A stretch of DNA of 51,794 bases from an uncultured Desulfomonile sp. (lineage in GTDB: Bacteria > Desulfobacterota > Desulfomonilia > Desulfomonilales > Desulfomonilaceae), in NCBI GenBank assembly GCA_903896745.1, contig CAITZA010000043.1:1-51794 (forward strand). Direction: 5' to 3'. The notes below the pieces were generated by a model, which saw only the letters and a list, made by a program, of their open reading frames with translations, did no database searches and had not been told where the DNA came from. Below are positions 10,241 to 19,694 of the stretch, piece after piece (within the stretch, counting starts at the first letter, position 1; every line of letters starts with the position of its first letter). A program made the position numbers and the translations under genes.

Positions 10241-11464
10241 TTGATGTGCGACCACCACAATAACAGGGAAACGATTCAACAAGACAATTTTAGCCTGGAA
10301 GAACGTGTAGTCCAGCTTGAACGGGAAATTCTATTACTGTCTGAACAGTCTGACGCATGCAAAGAAGTTCGCGCCCAGTTGGAAGCTATAATCAAAGCTT
10401 TCGAAGGTTACATATACGTGTGTTCACCCGACCTGAGCATCGAGTTTATGAACGAGCGTCTGATTCAAAGAACCGGATCATATCCAATCGGAGAAAAGTG
10501 TTACAAGGCTTTACACGACAGAGATACGATGTGCCCGTGGTGCATAAACGACAGGGTGCTTGCAGGCGAAACTGTCCGGTGGGAGGTATTGAGCCCGAAA
10601 GATAACAGACACTATTTTGTAATCAATACTCCTATCCATCATCCTGACGGGTCTGTTTCAAAAATGGCCATGATCAGGGATATAACCCAGAGAAAAACTA
10701 TTGAGCAGGAGAGGGAACGCCTCATCTCGGAGCTTGAGGCAAAGAATTCGGATTTGAAGGTATTAAATTTTGCCGTTTCTCATGACCTGCGAGGTCCTTT
10801 GATTACGATCAAGGGGCTCATGAAATGGGTGGAAAGAGACGCAAACGAGGGTAATTTCGAAAGGCTTCAGAAGACTATCGAGCGCATTAATCTGTCCGCC
10901 ACACGCATGGAACAATTGATTGATGACTTGCTAAAACTTTCGCGTGTAGGCTCAATGCATGGCGTTGTAGAGGAGCTATCGGTTGCGGAGATAGCTGCCG
11001 AGGTCGTCGATCTGCTTGCGGGAAAAATCGCGGAACGTGGCGTCACCGTTAACATCGACAAATCTATTCCCAGTATTCAGGGCGAACGAAACCGGCTGCT
11101 AACTATTTTACAGAACCTTATAGAAAACGCTGTCAAGTACATGGGAGATCAGCAACTTCCATCAATTGATGTGGGCTGTAAAATTGAAAATGAGTCACGG
11201 ATCTTTTTTGTTAGGGATAATGGATTAGGGCTTGATCCATCGAATACCAACAAGATTTTTGGGTTGTTCGTGAAAGTGGATAGCAGCACAGAGGGATCGG
11301 GCATTGGGCTTGCCATCCTAAAACGAATCATCGAGGAAGACGGTGGCAGGATATGGGTGGAGTCAGAAGGTATTGGAAAAGGTAGCGCTTTTTATTTTAC
11401 CTTTGACGATAAATTTGAACAGGATACCCCTAATGATGCCGAGGCCCCGTCTGTTTTCCGGTAG
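10241..11464 (+). CDS. PAS domain sensor histidine kinase
   Basis: PAS region with CPWC motif; H-box SHDLRGPLITIKGL; N-box LIENAVKY; G-box DNGLGLDP, GSGIGLAILKRII. Confidence 0.92.
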   Translation: MMCDHHNNRETIQQDNFSLEERVVQLEREILLLSEQSDACKEVRAQLEAIIKAFEGYIYVCSPDLSIEFMNERLIQRTGSYPIGEKCYKALHDRDTMCPWCINDRVLAGETVRWEVLSPKDNRHYFVINTPIHHPDGSVSKMAMIRDITQRKTIEQERERLISELEAKNSDLKVLNFAVSHDLRGPLITIKGLMKWVERDANEGNFERLQKTIERINLSATRMEQLIDDLLKLSRVGSMHGVVEELSVAEIAAEVVDLLAGKIAERGVTVNIDKSIPSIQGERNRLLTILQNLIENAVKYMGDQQLPSIDVGCKIENESRIFFVRDNGLGLDPSNTNKIFGLFVKVDSSTEGSGIGLAILKRIIEEDGGRIWVESEGIGKGSAFYFTFDDKFEQDTPNDAEAPSVFR

Positions 11465-11555
11465 CGGCGACGTTTTGGATAAATTGATATGGTTGATCTC
11501 CAGGGCCTGATTTGTTCAGGGTTTCAATCTCTTTGAATGTCTACGGAAGGTTGAA

Positions 11556-12932
11556 ATGTTCAAGAAAACTATTCTCTGCATAGGCGCCGGGTATGTCGGC
11601 GGTCCTACCATGGCGGTTATTGCCAAACACTGTCCGGAATACAAGGTTGTTGTCGTAGATATAAATCCCAGGAGAATAGCTCAGTGGCAATCAGATAATC
11701 TGCCGATATATGAGCCAGGCCTGGACGAAGTGGTATACATCGCTCGTGACAGGAATCTTTTTTTCAGCACGGATGTGGATTCACACATAGCTTCATCCGA
11801 CATCATTTTTGTCAGTGTCAACACGCCTACCAAGACTTTTGGACAGGGCGCCGGTAGGGCGGCTGATCTTCAGCACTGGGAAAAAACAGCCAGACAAATT
11901 CTCAGGAATAGCTCCAGCGGGAAAATAGTTGTCGAAAAAAGCACATTACCGGTGAGGACCGCCGCGGCTATGGAGAGAATCCTGAACTCGAATGACAAGG
12001 GCATTCATTTCGAGGTGCTGTCCAATCCTGAATTTTTGGCGGAAGGCTCCGCCATAAAAGACCTCGAACAACCCGACAGAATACTTATCGGCGCCAGAAA
12101 TACGGAATCCGGTAAGAAAGCGCTTGAAGAAATAATAGAAATATACGCTCACTGGACTCCCAAAGAAAAAATCATAACTTCAAACGTGTGGTCCAGTGAA
12201 TTGTCAAAACTTGTAGCAAACGCCTTCCTTGCCCAGAGGGTATCCTCAATAAACACGATTTCAGCTCTATGTGAGAAAACCAACGCAGACATCGAGGAAG
12301 TATCCAGGGCCATAGGCATGGATAGCAGGATAGGCCCGAAATTTCTTAAGGCCGGCGTAGGATTTGGAGGTTCATGCTTCAAGAAGGACATCCTAAATCT
12401 CGCTTACATTGCGGAAAGCTACGGCTTGACAGAAGTATCCAGGTACTGGGAGCAGGTTGTAGAAATAAACAGCTACCAGCAGGAACGTTTCGTAAGAATT
12501 ATTGTTACCAGCATGTTCAACACTGTCGCTGAGAAAAAAATTGCCCTTTTCGGTTTTGCTTTCAAGGCTGATACCGGTGACACAAGGGAATCTCCCGCGA
12601 TTTCTATCGCAAAATCATTAATGAATGAACGGGCGATCCTGTCTATTTATGATCCCAAGGCTTCGGAGGGAATCGCTTTTGAATTGGCTGATTATGCGGG
12701 AAGATTCACCGTTGAAGAAGACCCGTACAGTGCGGCTCAGGGGGCTCACGCCATAATTGTAGCGACGGACTGGACTGAATTCGGGAGTTATGATTACCAG
12801 TCAATTTATGAAACTATGGAAAAACCTGCCTTTATTTTCGACGGTAGGAATATTCTGGACCATCACAAGCTATTTAAAATAGGCTTTTCGGTGCATAGGA
12901 TCGGCCGTCCGCCGATGTCGCGCCTGGGGTAA
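11556..12932 (+). CDS. ugd: UDP-glucose 6-dehydrogenase, eukaryote-like subfamily
   Basis: GAGYVGGPTMAVIA, DNLPIYEPGLDEVV, VSVNTPTKTFG, GVGFGGSCFKKDILNL, GFAFKADTGDTRESPAI. Confidence 0.95.
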   Translation: MFKKTILCIGAGYVGGPTMAVIAKHCPEYKVVVVDINPRRIAQWQSDNLPIYEPGLDEVVYIARDRNLFFSTDVDSHIASSDIIFVSVNTPTKTFGQGAGRAADLQHWEKTARQILRNSSSGKIVVEKSTLPVRTAAAMERILNSNDKGIHFEVLSNPEFLAEGSAIKDLEQPDRILIGARNTESGKKALEEIIEIYAHWTPKEKIITSNVWSSELSKLVANAFLAQRVSSINTISALCEKTNADIEEVSRAIGMDSRIGPKFLKAGVGFGGSCFKKDILNLAYIAESYGLTEVSRYWEQVVEINSYQQERFVRIIVTSMFNTVAEKKIALFGFAFKADTGDTRESPAISIAKSLMNERAILSIYDPKASEGIAFELADYAGRFTVEEDPYSAAQGAHAIIVATDWTEFGSYDYQSIYETMEKPAFIFDGRNILDHHKLFKIGFSVHRIGRPPMSRLG

Positions 12933-13009
12933 CAATTTCACGACGGTGGGTTTTGGAGCCGGCCATTGAGCGGGTGATAGCAAGCTCAAAGAGTGGTCGG
13001 CCCAATATG

Positions 13010-13678
13010 TTACCTGTCCTTGTATTTCTTGATCAAATCCTGCGCAGTATCGTCAAAACCCAGCTTGGAGTAATCATCCAGAACCCTTTGCGCAGCGAGT
13101 CGAGCGGCCTTGTAGTTCCCGAGGCTGATGTACGTGTTTGCCTTGTAAATTTCCTTTTCGGCCAGCTTTTTCTTGCACTCGCTAATCTTTTCCTCAGCCT
13201 TCTTGCCCCACTCTCCCGGTTCAGGTAGTTCAGTCACAACCTTGAACGCCTGTATGGCGCTCCTCACAACCGAATTGTCCAGGTCCGTGCCTTTGATTTG
13301 GCTGAAATACGCCATACCGATCTGGTATTTCGCTCTTGGGACATCCGAATTGTTCGGATACAACTCTAGAAACTGAAGATACCTCGCTATCGCCTTGTCA
13401 TAAGAACCCTCGTCATAAAAGCTATCAGCAATCTTGAGATAAACGTTGGGCATTTCCTTGAAGTCCGGATGAGCGGATTTGAGCTTTTCCAGACTTTCTA
13501 TGGCCTGAAAATATTTCTTGTCCTTTAACTGATCCTGAGCCAGCTTGTACAAATCGTCCGGAGAGTCCTTAGATTCCTTGCCGTCCAAGTTCCAGATTGA
13601 AGGGCACGCGCTCAAAGCCATGGTCATTAGAACAACTATTGTAAAAAGGAGTCTTGATTTCACTTCATGGCGCTCCAT
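13010..13678 (-). CDS. bamD: BamD/YfiO-like outer-membrane assembly lipoprotein with TPR repeats
   Basis: Signal peptide with lipobox LSAC; TPR-like helices (YKLAQDQLKDKKYFQAIESLEKLKSAHPD; YDKAIARYLQFLELYPNNSDVPRAKYQIGMAYF). Confidence 0.8.
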   Translation of the reverse strand: MERHEVKSRLLFTIVVLMTMALSACPSIWNLDGKESKDSPDDLYKLAQDQLKDKKYFQAIESLEKLKSAHPDFKEMPNVYLKIADSFYDEGSYDKAIARYLQFLELYPNNSDVPRAKYQIGMAYFSQIKGTDLDNSVVRSAIQAFKVVTELPEPGEWGKKAEEKISECKKKLAEKEIYKANTYISLGNYKAARLAAQRVLDDYSKLGFDDTAQDLIKKYKDR

Positions 13679-13735
13679 GGCTAAATCAAACGTGTTAATT
13701 CTTTAGCAATCATTAATGATTCTGTCAACATAACC

Positions 13736-14701
13736 TTAATATGTTCTATGAAGTATCCGGTCGGACAACTTCACCAGCGCGTTTTTTTCCTCGGATTCAG
13801 CAAAAATATCAAGCGCTTCAACAGCCTTGTCAAGAAAATTGCGCGATATTTCAAGAGCTTCTGAGATACCACCTGTTCGGTCCAGAAAATCTCGCAACCA
13901 GTCCAAATCCGCGCCGGAAATCTTTTTGTTGTCTACCATCTCCCTAATCACAAGTTTCTCATCTTTCGAAGCATTCTTCAGACCCAGAATGAGTGGTAGC
14001 GTAAGCTTTCCCTCTTCGATGTCCTTGCCAGGATTTTTTCCCATAGTCTGCCTGTCTGATCGATAATCTATGACATCGTCTGTTACCTGAAACGCCATTC
14101 CCAGGTTTAGCCCAAAGGTAGCCAGCGCCTCTTCCTTATTGGAATCCAGCCCGCCAAGAATGGCCCCGCCACGACACGCCGCTTCCATAAGTATTGCGGT
14201 TTTGTCGGCTATGACCTGAAAATAGCTTTTTTCCGATAGCTCCAGGTTCCCGATATTCATCATCTGGAAAAGCTCACCCTCACTAAGCCGTTCAGTGGCC
14301 CTGGATACAATCTGCAGTATGCGCAGGTTTCCAATCGCGGTTAGCGCGGAGAAGGCCCTGGCAAGTATAAAATCTCCTCCGAGCACACACATTTCGTTTG
14401 ACCACACGGTATTTGCCGAAGGCCTCCCACGACGGGCATCAGCCATATCAACCACATCGTCGTGCAGCAGTGTGGCAGTATGAATGCACTCTATGGCGCC
14501 GGAAAGTTTTATCGAGTCAGCTCCCTCATATCCGCCCATACGGGCTGAAATCACGCATAACTGAGGCCTGATTCGCTTGCCGCCACTGTTCATTATATGA
14601 GCGCCGATTTCAAAAGCTACAGGGACCCTGCTTTTCAGCTGTTCAATGAGTTCCGTCTCAAGACGCTCCATCGTAAACTTTATAGAATCCAGTAAATCCA
14701 A
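13736..14701 (-). CDS. Polyprenyl (octaprenyl-type) diphosphate synthase
   Basis: First Asp-rich motif LLHDDVVDMADARRGRPSAN, second VTDDVIDY, GGKRIRPQL. Confidence 0.93.
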   Translation of the reverse strand: MDLLDSIKFTMERLETELIEQLKSRVPVAFEIGAHIMNSGGKRIRPQLCVISARMGGYEGADSIKLSGAIECIHTATLLHDDVVDMADARRGRPSANTVWSNEMCVLGGDFILARAFSALTAIGNLRILQIVSRATERLSEGELFQMMNIGNLELSEKSYFQVIADKTAILMEAACRGGAILGGLDSNKEEALATFGLNLGMAFQVTDDVIDYRSDRQTMGKNPGKDIEEGKLTLPLILGLKNASKDEKLVIREMVDNKKISGADLDWLRDFLDRTGGISEALEISRNFLDKAVEALDIFAESEEKNALVKLSDRILHRTY

Positions 14702-14824
14702 ACGTTACTCCGTTAAGCCATTCGTATTAATTAAACAACCCCGACTCTGCAGAGCTGTTCGTTAACCATTTTCGATGTTTCTGCAAATCATGCGTGGCGC
14801 CTGTCAGCATACCCCATTATAACA

Positions 14825-17458
14825 TTAATAAAAGAAATTGGTTATCGCCTCGCTCATCAATACCGCAACGAAGACTGCAACTACAGCGTGAGGCCCGATT
14901 ATGTTGAGCGTATTGCCGGCTGATTTACTTGTCCACAAACCCAGTCTGTAAATGGTTATCAGTGTCCATACAAGCCCTATCCATATAGCCGCCTGCTGGA
15001 GGAAAAATGTGACATCGGTCGGCACTGTAATGATCAGACTGTTGAGCGCCTCAATATCAAAATATTTGCTTACAAGAATGGGAATCTGGACTCCCAGATT
15101 GATAAGGTAATATATGTGGAAAGCTGTAAAAGATCCTAGAGTCAGTGGTAGCATTGCCAACCCGAATCGGGCGAAATTCTGCCTCAATGTGTCCCCACAG
15201 GCCTTTTTCGAAATGACGGAGGCCAGTATCATCAATCCATTGATTACCGCAAGGATGACCAGAAATACTATTGAGAACCTTATGATCGACGGAAAGGGCA
15301 TCCATGATGTGAGAAGCGCATAAACAGGCATTTTGGTGACCATTTCACTGAATAGTCCTCCAATCATGCCCAAGACGAGAAAAGCCGTTCCTGCATGTCG
15401 CTGAGAGTGCTGCCAGATTTCCTGGCCCGGAGCGCGCAGATTAAGATTTATCGCGCCGTGAGGACAATTCTTCAGGCATTGACCGCAGACCTTGCAAACG
15501 CGGTTACTTCTTAATCTCGGACCCGCATGGCCAAACGGGCATCCAGCGCGTTCAGCAGTCCCCAGATAGCACTCATTTGACGAACATTCCGAAATGCAGA
15601 CATTACCGTTGGCTCTCAACTCAACAATCGATGTTTTGGATAAAACCCCAACCATGCCTCCTAACCCGCACAGGTACATACACCATGTCTGCCTCTCATA
15701 AACCATTGCCACCAAGATTGCCGACAGAAGCATCGTGAGTAATAACAATCCGAGATTAAACGGGGAATTCCTTATTGAGGTGGCTGTTTCAAACCAGATG
15801 ATAAAAAGGACTGCGCCTGCTATCAGGAAATCCGAGTTTCTTTTGAGGAAAGCTGGGAATGGTCGTTCGAGAGACAGAATCTTTTTGGACAATGCGGCAA
15901 TGACACCGATGGGGCATAGGGAGCACCAGAATCTGGCCCAAAACAAGGCCCCTATAATCAGTATCGGCCATCCAAGCGCCCAGCTTATCAGCGCCGCAGG
16001 ATTCCTCATCGGATCCTGAGGCCCTAAAAAGAGAAATACAAGAATTATGAAGAAAAACGGCACCGCCGCGCTTTGCAGCACAGCCGGGTATAATGGACTC
16101 TGCAACGCTTTCTTTATAAAGTTGAATCGTAACAGATTGAATTTCCATTTGCCCTCAACTCGCTTTAAATCAAAATATATGTCCTGCGGTCTGAGAACGC
16201 TTCTTTCACATACAAGTATCGCCCTTTTCAGCGAATTGGAAAGCTCGAGGTCATTACCGGGCCATGTGTAGTTGAGCAATGTGTTGAGAGTTTCTTCCGG
16301 GAGTTCGCCCACATTTCTTCCAAGCTCATTTGTGTATTTCTTGACGTAATGCCTTGCCAGAACCGGTATTTCCTTTCTCCTGTTCCGCAATGGAGGAATG
16401 CTCACGGAGCGATCCATCAAGGCATAAATGAAGGGGTGATCCTCAAGTGTAATGTCTGCGGGGTCCAGTCTTGTAGTCGCAATCAGGCGGACTTTGGATT
16501 TAAGGAGCCTCGCTCCGTTAACCCTTCTGAAGGTTTCGGTAACCACCGCCTCCAGAAGCTTCATCTGAACTATTGGGGTAAGCCTTTCCACCCCTCGGAC
16601 AAGGAGCGTCCCATCGTCAGTAAGTTCAAAATAACCGGGGGTTTCTTTTATCCCACCATCAAGTCCGGGTTCCTCAAGACCAAAGAATACTTTCAGTTGC
16701 TGCTCGGTAGTTTCTTCGAGAGACGTCTTTCGTTCAAGTTTCAGTGTCCCAAGTGGCGCCGGACTGTCGGATTTGTTCAGATCAACAATCAGGAAGACTT
16801 CCTTGCAATGGCGACTCTGTTTGAAAAGCCTGTGAGCCAGGACTTCCTTTCCCACACCGCTTTCCCCAATTATCAGCGCAGGCCCCTCACTAGCCGCCAG
16901 TTCTGCAAGCTTGCCAGAAATATTCTTTCGGACATAATCGCCCAAGACATAATCCGGAAATATGTGCTCCTCGCTGCTGATCAACGAATGCAGGGCGCGC
17001 CTCTTCAGCTTACTCCGGAACATGTTCCTGTGTTGCGAGAAAAGCTTCCTTACAAGATTCTTGACCAGCCCAACTATAAAATCGGGGTCTTGTCGCAGAA
17101 TGGATTCAAAAGCAGCGGACCCGATTTCTATGACCTGAGTCGGCTCATCAGCGATTAGTTCCGAATCCATTTGCCAGGGAACACCCGTAAAAAATTCAAT
17201 TCCCCCAAAGATGTCCCCGGGGCCAAGATTATCCACCGATATTTTTTCCTTGTCCTCATCCCTCAATACTACACTGGCAGACCCGGTCATCAGGTACACT
17301 ATCCTGTCAGTATCTGAGCTACGATCCATTATCGTCGAGCCAGTGGCAAATGTCCTTAGGACATCTTCGTCGTAAGCGAGTCGTCTGAGCGCCACTGGAA
17401 GGCGATCCCTGACATCCATCTTGAAAGGTTCTCTGCGCACGGGCTCAGCCATTTTCAA
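14825..17458 (-). CDS. Fusion protein: cyclic-nucleotide-binding domain + degenerate sigma54-activator-type AAA domain + NapH/NosR-like membrane polyferredoxin
   Basis: CNMP-like region (LGPGDIFGGIEFFTG); GESGVGKEVLAHRLF Walker A; YTWPGNDLELSNSLKRAIL; multiple TM helices with CSLCPIG, CMYLCGLGG and CKVCGQCLKNCPHGAI. Confidence 0.88.
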   Translation of the reverse strand: MKMAEPVRREPFKMDVRDRLPVALRRLAYDEDVLRTFATGSTIMDRSSDTDRIVYLMTGSASVVLRDEDKEKISVDNLGPGDIFGGIEFFTGVPWQMDSELIADEPTQVIEIGSAAFESILRQDPDFIVGLVKNLVRKLFSQHRNMFRSKLKRRALHSLISSEEHIFPDYVLGDYVRKNISGKLAELAASEGPALIIGESGVGKEVLAHRLFKQSRHCKEVFLIVDLNKSDSPAPLGTLKLERKTSLEETTEQQLKVFFGLEEPGLDGGIKETPGYFELTDDGTLLVRGVERLTPIVQMKLLEAVVTETFRRVNGARLLKSKVRLIATTRLDPADITLEDHPFIYALMDRSVSIPPLRNRRKEIPVLARHYVKKYTNELGRNVGELPEETLNTLLNYTWPGNDLELSNSLKRAILVCERSVLRPQDIYFDLKRVEGKWKFNLLRFNFIKKALQSPLYPAVLQSAAVPFFFIILVFLFLGPQDPMRNPAALISWALGWPILIIGALFWARFWCSLCPIGVIAALSKKILSLERPFPAFLKRNSDFLIAGAVLFIIWFETATSIRNSPFNLGLLLLTMLLSAILVAMVYERQTWCMYLCGLGGMVGVLSKTSIVELRANGNVCISECSSNECYLGTAERAGCPFGHAGPRLRSNRVCKVCGQCLKNCPHGAINLNLRAPGQEIWQHSQRHAGTAFLVLGMIGGLFSEMVTKMPVYALLTSWMPFPSIIRFSIVFLVILAVINGLMILASVISKKACGDTLRQNFARFGLAMLPLTLGSFTAFHIYYLINLGVQIPILVSKYFDIEALNSLIITVPTDVTFFLQQAAIWIGLVWTLITIYRLGLWTSKSAGNTLNIIGPHAVVAVFVAVLMSEAITNFFY

Positions 17459-17568
17459 TATCCTCCAGCATTTTCCCGGGATGACTGATTCTAGTCCGGA
17501 TTCCCCTCAGGCTCCTCATTTCATTCATTCAGAACCCTCGAATTGTCTTGTATCGGTTTCGGTATCTC

Positions 17569-18021
17569 TCATTTTTCAATAAGAACAGAGCAGGGGCTGA
17601 ATCGCGCGAGATTTCGGGATATGCCCCCCCAGATTGTTTCGTAAATCCTTGAGTGTCCGGTAAAACCGGTGACAAGAAGATCAAAAGAGCCTTCTTTACA
17701 GAAATCCACGATGCAATCAACAGCATGACCCGCAACCACATGGGTGGTCAATGCAATGCCCTGAGCTTCAGCCAGTTCGGTGGCTTCCCTTACAAGCAGA
17801 TTGAAATACGCGTCCTTTTGCGCCCTGACCTCTTCAAATTCCCCTATTGTGGCAACATATTGAGGTAAATCCACTTCCACAGAAATGGAATGAAGTTCAG
17901 CGTCAAAACATCGTGCCAGTATTATCGCCCTCTTAAGGGCCTTTCTGGAACCTTCCGAACCATCGAATGCTACAAGCAGTTTCCTGTACATTTGTCTTGC
18001 CTCCAGACGGGGCGTGATCAT
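17569..18021 (-). CDS. Universal stress protein (UspA family)
   Basis: YRKLLVAFDGSEGSRKALKRAI ... DLLVTGFTGHSRIYETIWGGISRNLARFSPCSVLIEK. Confidence 0.93.
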   Translation of the reverse strand: MITPRLEARQMYRKLLVAFDGSEGSRKALKRAIILARCFDAELHSISVEVDLPQYVATIGEFEEVRAQKDAYFNLLVREATELAEAQGIALTTHVVAGHAVDCIVDFCKEGSFDLLVTGFTGHSRIYETIWGGISRNLARFSPCSVLIEK

Positions 18022-19163
18022 TTTTGCCAGCTACCCTCAAGATCATCATGCCTTGGCTGATAGAACCACTGGGCAATCAATGTTGGGACAACCGCGCTAC
18101 CAATGACTACCGTAACCAGAATAGTATACTGTTCCTGGGTAATTATGCCGCGACTGTATCCAAATAGAGCTGCGATACTCCCAAATGTCAATCCCGTGCT
18201 CATAAGCAGGGTGGTATACATCCCCAGTTTGTGGGAAAAACGAAACATCGCCGTTAATGGATAAACGCCGATGAATTTTGCCGCTACCTTCACGGCAAGC
18301 AACACCAGAATAATCCCCAGACCTGTCCATATAGCCGCAAGCGATACAATAGTCCCAGCTTTCAAGAAATAAAACGGCGTCAGCAACGCAAACGCTGTTG
18401 TCCTGAGATGCCTGACCATCTCACGATGCTCCTGAAACAGACCAGCTACCACCAGGCCAAGCAGGTAAGCCGGCAGGACTGCTTCGCTGTTCGCATGCGC
18501 AGCAAGCCATCCCAAACCAAAGAGTATCACAAAAATGAGTTTGATCTCAGGTTCACTTACATGACCACCGAAAAAACCAAAGAACCATCGGACAAATCCC
18601 GGCGTAAAAACAAGAACCACCGTGGTTATGACCGCAAAGACAGCCAACCACACATTGTAGTTTGCAAACAGAATCCCCAGCGCCAGGACAGTGCCCAAGT
18701 CCGTCACAAAACACGCCGCCAGTATGATCTTGCCCAATTCCGTTTTGTTTAGTCCGGTCTCCACCATGACTGAGTAGACTACCGCCACCGATGTCGTGGA
18801 AAGAGCCAAACCGCATATCTTTGAAGCGTCCGCCGTCCAGCCTGCAACATAATAGGCGTACCCCATCGCCCCCAAAAATGGCAGCAGAAAACTGAAAAAA
18901 CCTATCGCTATACTTTCTTTCGCATACTTGCGCAAAATGTCCGGCTCAATTTCGGCGCCAGCAAGAAATGTCAGAAGTATCGCGCCAAACCCCGCGAGAA
19001 AGCTTATCCATTCTACACGCGGATCAAGGCCCAGAAAATTTCCGCCTATCACCCCGACGAAAATTTCCACCAGAGCAACTGATATGGCTGTTCTAATCGA
19101 TATGATACTGGCGATAAGCGCCAGTCCAATCCATACCATCGCAACATACCAAGTCTGTTCCAT
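18018..19163 (-). CDS. CPA2-type cation/proton antiporter (Na+/H+ exchanger family, membrane domain only)
   Basis: Many TM helices; FLAGAEIEPDILRK, LALSTTSVAVVYSVMVETG. Overlaps the Usp start by ATGA. Confidence 0.9.
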   Translation of the reverse strand: MEQTWYVAMVWIGLALIASIISIRTAISVALVEIFVGVIGGNFLGLDPRVEWISFLAGFGAILLTFLAGAEIEPDILRKYAKESIAIGFFSFLLPFLGAMGYAYYVAGWTADASKICGLALSTTSVAVVYSVMVETGLNKTELGKIILAACFVTDLGTVLALGILFANYNVWLAVFAVITTVVLVFTPGFVRWFFGFFGGHVSEPEIKLIFVILFGLGWLAAHANSEAVLPAYLLGLVVAGLFQEHREMVRHLRTTAFALLTPFYFLKAGTIVSLAAIWTGLGIILVLLAVKVAAKFIGVYPLTAMFRFSHKLGMYTTLLMSTGLTFGSIAALFGYSRGIITQEQYTILVTVVIGSAVVPTLIAQWFYQPRHDDLEGSWQK

Positions 19164-19256
19164 CAGTTACTCCCTTCGTCCACATCCCACCTCATCGTCT
19201 AGAGATACATCGTTTTTAGATAAAATGTAGGTAATTTTTCGTATCTGATGCGCAAA

Positions 19257-19490
19257 AAGTTTTATGGTCGTTCTTGAGGAAAAAGATGTGTAGAATGCAT
19301 GACTCTGCTTGTCATTCCCACAAAAGCGGGAATCCAGAAATTCTGGACGCCAGATCAAGTCCCGTATCACAAAACATGGACTGGCGCTTACTTCTCCCCG
19401 ATCATGGCGCTTTCGTCGTTAACTGGTGGGGCTTGAGAAAACTGCTCAAGTTTAGGCTTTATCACGTCAAGACTTTTGAGAAACACCGCA
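19257..19490 (+). repeat. Composite intergenic repeat, copy A
   Basis: Contains ATTCCCacaaaaGCGGGAAT (19314-19333), flanked by segments that align by eye with copies B and C and ending in ACTTTTGAGAAA. Confidence 0.75.
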
Positions 19491-19694
19491 TAGACACTAA
19501 AGAGGCTAACTGACTGTTGTTATTGCACTGATTCATGTTGCAGGAAGGCTTCAGGCTCAATTTCCCGCCGGCATTCCCATCACTCTCATATACCTAGACG
19601 GCGTCCCCCCACATGTATCGGGTTCATAGAGTCCAGCCCCATATCCAGATGTGGAAACGGGAGCCGGACTCCAGCCCAGAAAGATATTCAAATA

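Noticed and set aside
16349-17158. 269-aa plus-strand ORF
   Set aside because: Antisense to the well-supported CNMP/AAA/FeS gene; no domain motif.
14825-17458. Annotating this as an ordinary sigma54-dependent activator
   Set aside because: GAFTGA, Walker B acidic pair, sensor-II Arg and HTH all appear missing, and the C-terminal half is a membrane Fe-S domain.
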